Part shown: positions 8,882 to 17,888 of the stretch, one piece after another | How the letters are laid out: each line of letters begins with the position of its first letter | Numbering within the stretch: the stretch's first letter is position 1 | Assembly: GCF_013155385.1 (NCBI RefSeq) | Contig: NZ_JABJUQ010000007.1 | Coordinates: 1,780,001-1,844,000 of the forward strand | From: Bacillus sp. WMMC1349 | Lineage (GTDB): Bacteria > Bacillota > Bacilli > Bacillales > Bacillaceae | Reading direction: 5' to 3' | Length of the DNA stretch: 64,000 bases | Notes under the pieces: model-generated | Databases searched by the model: none | What the model saw: only the letters and a program-made list of their open reading frames with translations | What the model was told of the DNA's origin: nothing | Program-made: the position numbers and the translations under genes

Positions 8882-9847
8882 TTGGAGAGGGCTGTTACTT
8901 ATAAAAACAATGGGCAAATCAACATTATACTTAACGGTCAGAAACAAGTTTTGGCCAATTCAGAAGCGGAAGCTGATTATCAAGCAGCTCTGCAAAAAAA
9001 TGAAGCCAAACACAGCATCCTAAAAGAGATTGAAAGAGAAATGAACACGCTTGTCGGAATGGAGGAAATGAAACGGAATATTAAAGAAATATATGCTTGG
9101 ATCTTTGTGAATAAAAAACGGGAAGAGCAAGGACTTAAAGTCGGAAAACAAGCACTTCACATGATGTTTAAAGGGAATCCAGGTACAGGAAAAACAACGG
9201 TGGCCAGATTAATCGGCAAGCTGTTTTATGAAATGAATGTTCTTTCAAAAGGTCATTTAATTGAAGCAGAACGTGCTGATCTTGTTGGAGAGTATATCGG
9301 GCACACGGCACAAAAGACGAGAGATTTAATAAAAAAAGCGATGGGTGGTATTTTATTTATTGATGAAGCATATTCACTAGCACGAGGTGGGGAGAAGGAT
9401 TTTGGTAAAGAAGCAATTGATACTTTAGTCAAACATATGGAAGATAAACGGAATGAGTTTATCTTGATTTTAGCTGGCTATTCACGAGAAATGGATCATT
9501 TTCTTTCTTTGAATCCTGGGCTTCAGTCAAGGTTTCCAATTGGTATCGATTTCCCTGACTATTCAGTCAGTCAGCTGATGGATATTGCGAAACGGATGAT
9601 GGCTGAAAGGGAATATCAATTTAGTCCCGAAGCAGAATGGAAGCTGAAAGATCATCTGATGACAGTGAAAAGCACGGTTAGTCCTGCTAAATTCAGTAAC
9701 GGCCGGTTTGTCCGGAATTTAATTGAAAAATCAATTCGCTCACAGGCTATGCGGCTGTTAATGGGGGATTGTTATTTGAAGAATGACTTGATAACAATTA
9801 AAAGTCAGGATCTTGATATAAAGGAAGACGCGTCATGTATATCATGA
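8882..9847 (+). CDS. spoVK: Stage V sporulation protein K (AAA+ ATPase)
   Basis: A 321-aa CbbX-type AAA+ ATPase needed for late spore maturation. Walker A GNPGTGKTTVA, Walker B GGILFIDEAY and an arginine region GLQSRFPIGIDFPDY are all present. The sequence is nearly collinear with B. subtilis SpoVK (322 aa). The frame extends to a GTG at 8873, but TTG 8882 follows GAGGTGA with correct spacing and gives the family N-terminus MLERAVTYKNNGQ. In B. subtilis it is expressed in the mother cell and followed by hflX, as here, although two small ORFs intervene. Confidence 0.95.
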   Translation: MERAVTYKNNGQINIILNGQKQVLANSEAEADYQAALQKNEAKHSILKEIEREMNTLVGMEEMKRNIKEIYAWIFVNKKREEQGLKVGKQALHMMFKGNPGTGKTTVARLIGKLFYEMNVLSKGHLIEAERADLVGEYIGHTAQKTRDLIKKAMGGILFIDEAYSLARGGEKDFGKEAIDTLVKHMEDKRNEFILILAGYSREMDHFLSLNPGLQSRFPIGIDFPDYSVSQLMDIAKRMMAEREYQFSPEAEWKLKDHLMTVKSTVSPAKFSNGRFVRNLIEKSIRSQAMRLLMGDCYLKNDLITIKSQDLDIKEDASCIS

Positions 9848-9862
9848 CGTATCTTCTTTTTT
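9824..9862 (+). terminator. Terminator overlapping the end of spoVK
   Basis: Inverted repeat CGTCATG / CATGACG extended by GAAGA / TCTTC and followed by a T-run; the spoVK stop codon lies inside the stem. Confidence 0.75.
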
Positions 9863-10085
9863 GTTAAAATAATAATCTTTGTTCAGGGAAAGAGACATTA
9901 CAAAATGAAACATAGACTGAGAACATAATTGTGGATATTGTAAGCATTCCCATCATAATGGTGTAGCGTTTGCAATTTGCACCAAAAATTAAAAATAGAT
10001 ATAATAAGGATTCGTAAAATAAAGGAGGCAAATATATAAAAATCTTCATATTTAAAAATGAAAATGTAATTCTAATCAGTAGGAA

Positions 10086-10514
10086 GTGATCACTGTTAAA
10101 AATTTTATTATAAAAGGCTATCCTTTGCTCACATTAATTGTTGCTGTTCTTTTTTTGGGATTATTTTTTTATTTATGGATCAACATGGAGGCATATAGAA
10201 GTGTTGCACTAGCATATGCCCAACTTGTATCAATATATGCTCTGATTGTCTATTCTGTTGCCGCTTTTCCCCTGCAATTTATGTTGCAATTGAAGAAAAA
10301 GAGTAAGAAATTTGATTTGAGTTATCTTGGACTATATGTTGCTGGGATTACCGTGGTTTCAATAGTAGCGGTTTCGATAGTCGGAGCTGGTATAATGATT
10401 CCGATATTAGGATTGCCTTTGTTTTATGGGTTAAGTATATTTAGTGGCTTAATTTATTGGTTAACGGATTCTCTATTTCTACTTTTAAAGGAACGCCTAG
10501 GTGATAGCTGTTAA
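10086..10514 (+). CDS. Small polytopic membrane protein, unknown
   Basis: A 142-aa hydrophobic protein with four predicted membrane segments: LLTLIVAVLFLGLFFYLWI, LVSIYALIVYSVAAF, GITVVSIVAVSIVGAGIMIP and YGLSIFSGLIYWLTD. The GTG start at 10086 has only a weak ribosome-binding site, so the start is uncertain. Next to a second small gene that also has an N-terminal hydrophobic segment. I do not recognise the family. Confidence 0.6.
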   Translation: MITVKNFIIKGYPLLTLIVAVLFLGLFFYLWINMEAYRSVALAYAQLVSIYALIVYSVAAFPLQFMLQLKKKSKKFDLSYLGLYVAGITVVSIVAVSIVGAGIMIPILGLPLFYGLSIFSGLIYWLTDSLFLLLKERLGDSC

Positions 10515-10551
10515 AAACAAATATTAAGAGAGAATTGAAAGGAGATTGCAA

Positions 10552-10836
10552 ATGGAGTTGATTTGGGTCGGGATCGGGTTAGCTGCTATGGGTTATTTTG
10601 TCGGTGATGGACTAAAAAATTTCAAGAATCCAAAAGCGAGTTCTTCTGATTATCCAATGTTAATCAAGGAAAAAGATTTACACTATAGCCTTGGACTTAG
10701 TAAAGAAGAAACAAAGGAACTGTTAAACAAAATTCCGAACGCACCAAAGGTAGAGTTGAAGGGGACTACATATTATCCTTATAAACAATTTCTTGAGTGG
10801 ATGTCATCAAATGATATTTATAATCATAAACTATAA
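10552..10836 (+). CDS. Small membrane-anchored protein with an HTH-like tail
   Basis: A 94-aa ORF with AAAGGAGATTGCAA before the ATG. An N-terminal hydrophobic segment (IWVGIGLAAMGYFVGDGL) precedes a soluble part, LHYSLGLSKEETKELLNKIP then YYPYKQFLEWM, which looks like the helix-wing pattern of excisionase/MerR-like domains. Family and function not known. Probably co-transcribed with the gene 37 bases upstream. Confidence 0.6.
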   Translation: MELIWVGIGLAAMGYFVGDGLKNFKNPKASSSDYPMLIKEKDLHYSLGLSKEETKELLNKIPNAPKVELKGTTYYPYKQFLEWMSSNDIYNHKL

Positions 10837-10886
10837 TCTATTAATGAGTTTATTACATGACAGCATCAAGTACCTCAAAAAACTAG

Positions 10887-10926
10887 AAAGGATTAAGTTT
10901 GGTATTGTACCGGACTTGATCCTTTT
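10887..10926 (+). terminator. Terminator-like hairpin after the small membrane gene
   Basis: AAAGGAT-AAGT / ACTT-ATCCTTTT imperfect stem followed by T residues. Confidence 0.6.
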
Positions 10927-11087
10927 CATTTGTCTTCATATATTGGTCAAGTTCGCTGTTTTCTCGAAACAATTGATATTCAGGGGCTGTTCGGTTTGAT
11001 TAAAGTGAGAGAATGGAAGTTAAAGGTCATCTAACAGCGCGGTTAGCCTTTCAGTAAAAATGCTGAAGCTTGATATAAGAAGACGTC

Positions 11088-11119
11088 TCACACCGATGAA
11101 GGGTGTATTTTTTTATTTT
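11088..11119 (+). terminator. Short terminator-like hairpin upstream of hflX
   Basis: ACACC / GGTGT stem followed by ATTTTTTTATTTTT. It would isolate hflX from upstream transcription or act as an attenuator. Confidence 0.5.
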
Positions 11120-11204
11120 TCGTTTGATTTCTGGCAACTGCTCCCACTGTTTGTTATGATAATACTGCTTTACATCACTATTGTTAAGAAAGGAACATGA
11201 TCAT

Positions 11205-12467
11205 TTGAATGAACAAGAATTCATAAAAGAAAAAGCGATTTTAGTTGGTTGTCAACTTCCACATATTTCTGATGAACGTTTTTCATACTCGATGGCAGAG
11301 CTTAGTGCATTGACGAAGACGGCTGATGGTACAGTTATTTCGACCGTTACTCAAAAAAGAAATCGCGCTGATGCTGCTACATATATCGGTAAAGGGAAAG
11401 TAGATGAGCTGATGATGCTTTGTGAAGAACTGTCAGCCGATGTCTTAATTTTTAATGATGAATTGTCACCAAGTCAGCTTAAAGCTCTTGCCACATATCT
11501 CGATATAAAAATTATCGACCGGACACAATTAATCCTTGACATCTTTGCAAAACGAGCCAAGACGAGGGAAGGCAAACTGCAAATCGAACTTGCTCAGCTC
11601 CAATATACATTGCCAAGATTAAGTGGACAGGGGATTAATTTGTCAAGGCTGGGAGGTGGAATTGGAACAAGAGGACCGGGGGAAACAAAGCTTGAAACCG
11701 ATCGGCGTCATATTAGGAATCGGATTCATGAAATCAATCTTCAGTTGTCTACTGTTATTCGTCATAGAAGCAGATACAGAGAAAGAAGAAAGAAAAATGG
11801 TGTACTACAAATCGCGCTTGTCGGTTATACAAATGCGGGAAAATCAACATGGTTCAATCGCTTGACAGCTGCAGACAGTTTTGAAGAGAATCTGCTGTTT
11901 GCTACACTTGATCCAATGACCAGAAAAATGACACTTCCAAGTGGATATCATGTGCTCTTGTCTGATACAGTTGGTTTTATTCAGGATTTGCCAACCACTT
12001 TAATTGCAGCGTTTAGATCTACGTTGGAAGAGGTAAAAGAAGCTGATTTGATTCTTCATATGGTCGATTCTTCACATGACGATTATCAAGGACATGAAGC
12101 TACGGTAAAACGTCTTATCGAAGAGCTTGAAGCCGATGATATTCCGGTACTTACGATCTATAATAAAAGGGATCAAAAAAGAACTGATTTTATCCCTTCA
12201 TCTGGGAAAAACCATATAATGACAAGTGCCAAGATTGATGGTGATTTGCAAGTGTTTAAGCAGGCTATCGAGGAATTTATTAAAAAAGAACTTCTTGTTT
12301 CCTATCGAGTAAATATTCCCGCTTCAGAAGGTAGACTGTTAGCACAAATTAAATCTGAAACGATGATAAATGCCACCACCTTTCACGAAGTTTGTGAAAA
12401 ATATGAAGTGGAAGGTTACATACTTCCTGAACAAAATATAATGGGAGAGCTCAAGAAGTTTATGTAA
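11205..12467 (+). CDS. hflX: Ribosome-associated GTPase HflX (YnbA)
   Basis: A 420-aa HflX GTPase, which binds 50S subunits and splits stalled ribosomes. N-terminal HflX domain with [26 protein letters not shown] and the glycine-rich [19 protein letters not shown]; then the G domain with P-loop [12 protein letters not shown]3 [11 protein letters not shown] and G4 YNKRD (a variant of NKxD). TTG 11205 follows AAAGGAAC at good spacing; the frame runs 24 bases further up to another TTG. Directly followed by ynbB, 17 bases on, as in B. subtilis. Confidence 0.94.
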   Translation: MNEQEFIKEKAILVGCQLPHISDERFSYSMAELSALTKTADGTVISTVTQKRNRADAATYIGKGKVDELMMLCEELSADVLIFNDELSPSQLKALATYLDIKIIDRTQLILDIFAKRAKTREGKLQIELAQLQYTLPRLSGQGINLSRLGGGIGTRGPGETKLETDRRHIRNRIHEINLQLSTVIRHRSRYRERRKKNGVLQIALVGYTNAGKSTWFNRLTAADSFEENLLFATLDPMTRKMTLPSGYHVLLSDTVGFIQDLPTTLIAAFRSTLEEVKEADLILHMVDSSHDDYQGHEATVKRLIEELEADDIPVLTIYNKRDQKRTDFIPSSGKNHIMTSAKIDGDLQVFKQAIEEFIKKELLVSYRVNIPASEGRLLAQIKSETMINATTFHEVCEKYEVEGYILPEQNIMGELKKFM

Positions 12468-12484
12468 GAAAGGACACTTTCAAA

Positions 12485-13741
12485 ATGTTTGAGACACTAA
12501 AACATGGGGATTTACTAAAAAAGATAACGATCGAAACCGAAGATGAAATTTCAGTCGTTCATAAAACAATTGATGAAATCAGTGAGCGAAATGAGTGGAG
12601 GGTACTTGAAAGTTATCGAAAACATAAAGTATCTGATACGCACTTTATTCCTTCTACTGGGTATGGTTATGATGATATCGGCCGAGATACACTTGAAGCT
12701 ATCTACGCAGACGTATTCGGTGGTGAAGCAGGTCTTGTCAGACCCCAGATTATTTCGGGGACTCATGCGATTTCAATTGCTCTTTTCGGTGTCCTCCGTC
12801 CAGGTGATGAACTTCTTTATATAACAGGGAAACCATATGACACACTCGAAGAAATTGTCGGTGTCAGAGGTGGGGAAAATTCAGGGTCATTAAAGGAATT
12901 CAACATTCAATATAATGTCGTCGAGTTGACAGAAGAAGGAACCGTTGACTTTCAACGTGTTGCAGATTCGATCACACCAAAGACAAAGGTTGTCGGAATT
13001 CAGCGATCAAAGGGCTATGCCAACCGTCCTTCTTTTTCAATTGATGACATTGAAGAAATGATTCAGTTCGTAAAAGAGATCAATAATAATATGATTGTTT
13101 TTGTAGATAATTGCTATGGAGAATTTGTTGAAGAACGTGAACCCTGCCATGTTGGTGCAGATCTTATCGCAGGTTCACTGATTAAAAATCCGGGCGGGGG
13201 ATTAGCGAAAACGGGAGGTTATCTTGTTGGTAAGCAAGAATGGGTTGAAGCTTGTTCGTTCCGAATGTCATCACCTGGTCTTGGAAGGGAAGTCGGTGCA
13301 TCACTTTACTCATTGCAAGAAATGTACCAAGGTTTTTTCCTAGCACCACATGTTGTTTCCCAAGCGTTAAAGGGAGCTGTTTTTACAGCGTGCTTGCTGG
13401 AAAAGTTAGGATTCCGAACAAATCCTTCATGGAAGCATAAACGAACCGACTTGATTCAATCTGTTGAATTCTCCACTGCTGAACAAATGATCGCATTTTG
13501 CCAAGCGATTCAATACGCTTCGCCTGTTAATGCCCATGTGACCCCATATCCAAGCTATATGCCGGGATACGAAGATGATGTCATTATGGCGGCGGGGACT
13601 TTTATACAAGGGGCAAGCATCGAATTATCAGCAGATGGTCCGATCAGGCCGCCTTATGTTGCGTACGTTCAAGGAGGTTTAACCTATGCTCATGTTAAAA
13701 ATGCGATTTGCAGTGCAGTTGATGTTATCATAGAGTCATAA
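12485..13741 (+). CDS. ynbB: YnbB, PLP-dependent methionine gamma-lyase-like protein
   Basis: A 418-aa fold-type I PLP enzyme of the aluminium-resistance/YnbB family. The PLP-site lysine lies in AGSLIKNPGGGLAKTGGYL, and the preceding FVDNCYGEFVEEREP carries the cofactor-binding aspartate. Annotated in many Firmicutes as methionine gamma-lyase family, but the true reaction is unproven. Ribosome-binding site AGAAAGGACAC. Likely co-transcribed with hflX; glnR follows from its own promoter. Confidence 0.9.
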   Translation: MFETLKHGDLLKKITIETEDEISVVHKTIDEISERNEWRVLESYRKHKVSDTHFIPSTGYGYDDIGRDTLEAIYADVFGGEAGLVRPQIISGTHAISIALFGVLRPGDELLYITGKPYDTLEEIVGVRGGENSGSLKEFNIQYNVVELTEEGTVDFQRVADSITPKTKVVGIQRSKGYANRPSFSIDDIEEMIQFVKEINNNMIVFVDNCYGEFVEEREPCHVGADLIAGSLIKNPGGGLAKTGGYLVGKQEWVEACSFRMSSPGLGREVGASLYSLQEMYQGFFLAPHVVSQALKGAVFTACLLEKLGFRTNPSWKHKRTDLIQSVEFSTAEQMIAFCQAIQYASPVNAHVTPYPSYMPGYEDDVIMAAGTFIQGASIELSADGPIRPPYVAYVQGGLTYAHVKNAICSAVDVIIES

Positions 13742-13746
13742 TTTCA

Positions 13747-13797
13747 TGTAAGGATTCCTGACATAATCTTGACATGTTACTTAACAACAAATATAAT
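13747..13797 (+). promoter_or_regulatory. glnRA promoter with two GlnR/TnrA operators
   Basis: Site 1 at 13747-13763, TGTAAGGATTCCTGACA, fits TGTNA-N7-TNACA perfectly. Site 2 at 13770-13786, TGACATGTTACTTAACA, differs at one position and overlaps the -35 box TTGACA (13769-13774). The -10 box TATAAT is at 13792-13797 after a 17-base spacer. This reproduces the B. subtilis glnRA control region, where GlnR with feedback-inhibited glutamine synthetase represses in nitrogen excess. Confidence 0.92.
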
Positions 13798-13826
13798 AGA
13801 CTTAATAAGTAAAGGAGGAAATTGAG

Positions 13827-14222
13827 ATGAGTGATAAAATTCGCCGCTCAATGCCCTTATTTCCAATAGGAATTGTTATGCAACTAACCGAATTATCAGC
13901 TAGACAAATTCGGTATTATGAGGAAAATGGACTGATATTTCCTGCAAGAAGTGAAGGGAACAGACGATTATTTTCGTTTCATGATGTAGATAAGTTGCTG
14001 GAAATTAAAGATTTGATTGAACAAGGTGTAAACATGGCGGGAATTAAACAAATTTTTGCCAAATCAGAACATCAATATCAAGATAAACCAGAAAAAGTAA
14101 TGAAACACAACCTTTCAGATGAAGAATTGCGAAAACTGCTAAAAAACGAACTGATTCATTCGGGTCGATTCCAAAAGGGAACAACATTCCGTCAAGGAGA
14201 TATGTCCAGGTTTTTTCATTAA
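13827..14222 (+). CDS. glnR: Glutamine synthetase repressor GlnR
   Basis: A 131-aa MerR-family regulator of nitrogen genes. The N-terminal winged HTH reads [20 protein letters not shown], followed by [17 protein letters not shown]. The C-terminal tail, which senses glutamine synthetase in the B. subtilis protein, ends [20 protein letters not shown]. Good RBS AAAGGAGGAAATTGAG. First gene of the glnRA operon, 59 bases before glnA. Confidence 0.96.
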   Translation: MSDKIRRSMPLFPIGIVMQLTELSARQIRYYEENGLIFPARSEGNRRLFSFHDVDKLLEIKDLIEQGVNMAGIKQIFAKSEHQYQDKPEKVMKHNLSDEELRKLLKNELIHSGRFQKGTTFRQGDMSRFFH

Positions 14223-14281
14223 GTTGTTAGCAACTGCATTGCTATATATACATTTACCTTTTTAGAGGAGGAGTTTTACGA

Positions 14282-15616
14282 ATGGCCAAGTATTCAAGAG
14301 ATGACATAATGAAATTAGTAAATGAGGAGAATGTAAAATATGTTCGCCTTCAGTTTACTGACATTCTAGGAACAATTAAAAACGTTGAGATTCCTGTGAG
14401 TCAATTGGAAAAAGCACTTGATAATAAAGTCATGTTTGATGGCTCTTCAATCGAAGGCTTCGTACGTATAGAAGAGTCAGATATGTACTTATACCCAGAT
14501 TTAGACACATTCGTTATTTTCCCATGGACTGCTGAAAAAGGTAAAGTAGCCCGTTTCATCTGTGACATTTACAATCCTGATGGTACTCCGTTTGAAGGTG
14601 ACCCTCGAAACAACTTAAAACGAATCTTGAAAGAAATGGAAGAGATAGGATTCTCAGATTTCAATCTTGGACCAGAACCGGAATTCTTCTTGTTCAAACT
14701 AGATGAAAAAGGTGAGCCAACTCTAGAATTGAATGATAAAGGTGGATATTTCGACCTTGCTCCGACAGACCTTGGTGAAAACTGCCGCCGCGACATCGTG
14801 CTTGAGCTCGAAGAAATGGGCTTTGAAATCGAAGCGTCTCACCATGAAGTAGCTCCTGGACAACATGAAATTGATTTTAAATATGCTGGTGCCATTCGCG
14901 CTTGTGATGACATTCAAACATTTAAGCTTGTTGTGAAAACAATCGCACGCAAGCACGGTCTTCACGCAACATTTATGCCAAAGCCATTATTCGGTGTAAA
15001 TGGATCAGGTATGCACTGCAATCTGTCGTTATTCAAAAACGGTGTTAACGCATTTTTTGATCAAGACGGTGATCTTCAGTTAAGCGAGACTGCAAAACAA
15101 TTTATTGCCGGTGTTGTAAAACACGCAACTAGCTTTACAGCTGTTACAAACCCAACAGTTAACTCATACAAACGTCTTGTACCAGGCTATGAAGCACCAT
15201 GCTATGTAGCATGGAGTGCCCAAAACAGAAGCCCATTAATCCGCATCCCGGCTTCTCGTGGCATCAGCACCCGTGTAGAAGTAAGAAGTGTCGACCCATC
15301 TGCAAACCCGTATCTTGCACTTAGCGTATTGTTAGCAGCGGGTCTTGACGGCATTAAAAACAAACTTGAAGCACCAGCTCCAATCGACCGTAACATCTAC
15401 GTCATGAGTCAAGAAGAGCGCCTTGAAAATGGAATCGTTGACCTGCCAGCAACACTTGCTGAAGCTTTGGACGAATTAAAATCCAACGAAGTTATGGTCA
15501 ACGCCCTAGGTGAACACTTATTCGAACACTTCGTTGAAGCAAAAGAAATTGAATGGGATATGTTCCGTACACAAGTCCATCCTTGGGAACGCGAACAATA
15601 TATGTCTCAGTATTAA
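14282..15616 (+). CDS. glnA: Glutamine synthetase type I-alpha
   Basis: A 444-aa GSI-alpha enzyme making glutamine from glutamate, ammonia and ATP. Visible are [20 protein letters not shown], the metal-binding GPEPEFFLF, the ATP-site [25 protein letters not shown] and NRSPLIRIP, and the C-terminal region ending [13 protein letters not shown]-alpha enzymes are feedback-controlled rather than adenylylated and act as the co-repressor for GlnR. RBS AGAGGAGGAG. Confidence 0.97.
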   Translation: MAKYSRDDIMKLVNEENVKYVRLQFTDILGTIKNVEIPVSQLEKALDNKVMFDGSSIEGFVRIEESDMYLYPDLDTFVIFPWTAEKGKVARFICDIYNPDGTPFEGDPRNNLKRILKEMEEIGFSDFNLGPEPEFFLFKLDEKGEPTLELNDKGGYFDLAPTDLGENCRRDIVLELEEMGFEIEASHHEVAPGQHEIDFKYAGAIRACDDIQTFKLVVKTIARKHGLHATFMPKPLFGVNGSGMHCNLSLFKNGVNAFFDQDGDLQLSETAKQFIAGVVKHATSFTAVTNPTVNSYKRLVPGYEAPCYVAWSAQNRSPLIRIPASRGISTRVEVRSVDPSANPYLALSVLLAAGLDGIKNKLEAPAPIDRNIYVMSQEERLENGIVDLPATLAEALDELKSNEVMVNALGEHLFEHFVEAKEIEWDMFRTQVHPWEREQYMSQY

Positions 15617-15625
15617 TCTTTGGAT

Positions 15626-15656
15626 CCCTTGGCACATCTGGTGTCAGGGGGTTTTT
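15626..15656 (+). terminator. glnA terminator
   Basis: CCCTTGGCAC / GTGTCAGGGG stem followed by TTTTT. Confidence 0.8.
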
Positions 15657-15724
15657 AAATTTTGGTCAAAGAATTGTGGAAGCATTCTTTTTGGTCCTTG
15701 ACCAAAATTTGACCAAAAAAATTT
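15657..15724. repeat. 13-bp inverted repeat beside the integrase remnant
   Basis: AAATTTTGGTCAA at 15657-15669 and its exact reverse complement at 15698-15710, followed by a second TTGACCAAAA at 15709-15718. It lies between the glnA terminator and the integrase fragment. It could be an integrase arm-binding or attachment site, or a terminator for the integrase gene. Confidence 0.55.
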
Positions 15725-15728
15725 GAAG

Positions 15729-16367
15729 TTATGAATCTAACTCCACAATTGATGAGACATATTCTTCGTAATCCTTGATCCTATTTTGGTCAAGCTTCTT
15801 ACTGATATGAGAATAGACATCAGCAGTTACGATCATGCTTTTATGACCTAAGCGTTCTTGAATGTATTTCATATCTGCCCCTGACTCCAAAAGTAAAACC
15901 GCATGTGAGTGACGCAGTGCGTGGATAGGAATTCTTTTAATACCTGCTCGTTTTAAAATACGACTAAAAGCATTGAAGAGGGTAGACTTCGGTAAGATGT
16001 TTCCATCAACTTTGCAAAAGACCAAATTCAAATGATGCTTATAATCATCTTGAAGCACCTGTTTATTTTCAAACTGCCACTTCTTATGTTTTTGTAGAGC
16101 AAAGGAAAGGGAAGAACCAATGGAAATTCTTCTTTTTGAATCGTATGTTTTTGTTTCTCCAAATAGTTCTGCATCTATCTTGGCGGAGAAATCTAACGTT
16201 TTCTTAATATCAATGTAATTTTCTCGCAGATTGATATCTGTCCATTGTAAAGCTGCTGCTTCACCTTTACGCATACCGGTTTCAATTAGCGTTCGAAAGA
16301 AAATGTAATAGATATAATTATACTTAAAAGCTTTTCTGGTTATCCTTGTATTTTGTGCAGTAACCAT
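15729..16367 (-). pseudogene. Phage/ICE-type tyrosine integrase, N-terminus lost
   Basis: 212 residues of the catalytic domain of an Int family recombinase. All active-site residues are present: Arg in ETGMRKGEAAAL, His-x-x-Arg in IHALRHSHA, His in RLGHKS and the nucleophile Tyr in DVYSHIS. Integrases of this type are about 370 aa with an N-terminal arm-binding and core-binding domain; neither is present, and upstream sequence in frame is not integrase-like. So it is a truncated relic just downstream of glnA, pointing to old integration at this site. Confidence 0.8.
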
Positions 16368-16435
16368 AAGCTTTGCCGCATATAGTCCTAAGCAAGCTGT
16401 TAGTCGTGGATAGTAATTAGTTTCTTATGGAGTAC

Positions 16436-16461
16436 GTTTCTAATTTTAAAAACTAGGGTAT
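16436..16461 (+). promoter_or_regulatory. SigB-type promoter upstream of the permease gene
   Basis: GTTTCT at 16436-16441, a 14-base spacer, then GGGTAT at 16456-16461. The -10 is a perfect match to the SigB consensus and the -35 matches four of six (GTTTAA). The transcript would start shortly before the RBS TTTAGGGGGGATACC. Confidence 0.65.
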
Positions 16462-16482
16462 TGTCTCTTTAGGGGGGATACC

Positions 16483-17670
16483 ATGTTGGAACAAATTGCA
16501 CAGTCTTCAATCACGTCATTAGGTTATTTTTGGAAGGCGGGATGGGCGTTTGTTCTTGGCTATTTTATCAGCTCCATGATTCAAGCGTTTGTCCCAAAAG
16601 GGAAAATGGTGAAATACATGGGAGATTCATCTTTTAAATCAATCGGCTTGGCCAGCCTTTTCGGGGCCATCAGTTCTTCCTGTTCCTTTGCAGCACTTGC
16701 TACTGGAAGAAGTCTTTTTAAAAAAGGAGCCAGCTTTGTTGCTACCTTAGCTTTTCTATTTGCCTCTACGAACCTCGTCATCGAGCTAGGAATTCTCATT
16801 TATCTATTCCTTGGGTGGCAGTATGTTGTTGCAGAAATTATCGGCGGGGTTCTTCTTATTTTAATCACCTGGCTTTTAGTAAAATTACATAATCCAATAC
16901 AACTAATTAAAGAAGCCCGTGAAGAAGTAGATGGGCATACTCATGAGGAGTCCTTTGACTGGAAAGAAAAAATCAAAACTAAAGAAGGTTGGTTTCAGGT
17001 CGGGCATGAGTTTGCTCATAATTGGAAAATGGTCTGGAAAGAAGTCACAATCGGATTTACGATTGCAGGAATCATGTCGACCTACATACCAGACCATGTA
17101 TGGAAGTCCATCTTTTTAGTCGGACAGGGAAACGGTGATTTCTTTAAAATAGTTGAAAATACCCTTATCGCTCCGATAGCTGCTATGCTAACCTTTATCG
17201 GATCAATGGGTAATATACCAATCTCTACGATTCTAGCATCAAGTGGTGTAACCTTTGCAGGCATCATGGCCTTTATTTTTTCCGATCTAGTGGTTCCGCC
17301 AATTGTTTTAGTCAATAAAAAATATTATGGCTTGAAGACAGCACTTTATATTGCAGGAGTTTTTTACATCTCTATTATTGTCACTGCTATTTTACTGCAA
17401 TACGGATTTCAAGTTCTAGGATTGTTGCCTCATGGTGCAAACCTTATTATGAAGGAAAACCCGTTTCAATTAGACTATACATTTTGGTTAAATATTGTTT
17501 TTGCCTTCTTGGCGGCATTGGGTATTTATTTAAATAGGAAATTTAAAAAGCATGCTGAACATCATCATATGATGAAAATGGATGGAGATTCTAAGTTAAA
17601 GACCATCATTACATGGGTTTGTATCGCATATTTAGTTATAGGTGTTTGTTTAGATACTTTCGTCTATTAA
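16483..17670 (+). CDS. Permease of the ArsP/YraQ (UPF0718, DUF318) family
   Basis: A 395-aa membrane protein with about ten membrane segments arranged as two homologous halves. The family signature appears as GAISSSCSFAALATGRSLF and again as FIGSMGNIPISTILASSG. Relatives export methylarsenite (ArsP) or copper/zinc; the substrate here is unknown. A histidine-rich loop (KHAEHHHMM) near the C-terminus could bind metal. Transcribed behind a SigB-like promoter. Confidence 0.85.
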   Translation: MLEQIAQSSITSLGYFWKAGWAFVLGYFISSMIQAFVPKGKMVKYMGDSSFKSIGLASLFGAISSSCSFAALATGRSLFKKGASFVATLAFLFASTNLVIELGILIYLFLGWQYVVAEIIGGVLLILITWLLVKLHNPIQLIKEAREEVDGHTHEESFDWKEKIKTKEGWFQVGHEFAHNWKMVWKEVTIGFTIAGIMSTYIPDHVWKSIFLVGQGNGDFFKIVENTLIAPIAAMLTFIGSMGNIPISTILASSGVTFAGIMAFIFSDLVVPPIVLVNKKYYGLKTALYIAGVFYISIIVTAILLQYGFQVLGLLPHGANLIMKENPFQLDYTFWLNIVFAFLAALGIYLNRKFKKHAEHHHMMKMDGDSKLKTIITWVCIAYLVIGVCLDTFVY

Positions 17671-17695
17671 CATAGCATAACCTGAGTAGTTAATG

Positions 17696-17722
17696 ACATC
17701 CTGATTAGTTCGGGATGTTTTG
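17696..17722 (+). terminator. Terminator after the permease gene
   Basis: ACATCC / GGGATGT stem followed by TTTTG. Confidence 0.65.
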
Positions 17723-17825
17723 TTTCATAGAAGAGGAGGCACCCTCCAAAATCCCCTAAAAAACTATTACCAAATTTCCTAAAAATAAAAACTCCACCAA
17801 ATCACTGTAAAACTCTATCTTTTAC

Positions 17826-17851
17826 GTTTCAAACCCAAATAGCTCGGGTAA
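17826..17851 (+). promoter_or_regulatory. SigB-type promoter upstream of ydaP
   Basis: GTTTCA at 17826-17831, 14-base spacer, GGGTAA at 17846-17851; five of six matches to each of the GTTTAA and GGGTAT boxes. B. subtilis ydaP belongs to the SigB general stress regulon, so the site is in the expected place. Confidence 0.65.
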
Positions 17852-17888
17852 CAACCACTAAGCAAATAAACCACTAGGAGGAGATTAG

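Larger units (their letters stand above)
10837..11204. other. Intergenic region before hflX
   Basis: 368 bases with no gene. It holds two hairpins (annotated separately) and the hflX promoter region, where no clear -35/-10 pair could be fixed. Confidence 0.5.

Noticed and set aside
14569..14965. Two minus-strand ORFs of 75 and 80 aa inside glnA
   Set aside because: They are in antisense frames of a highly conserved gene with no RBS and no family likeness; shadows of glnA codon bias.
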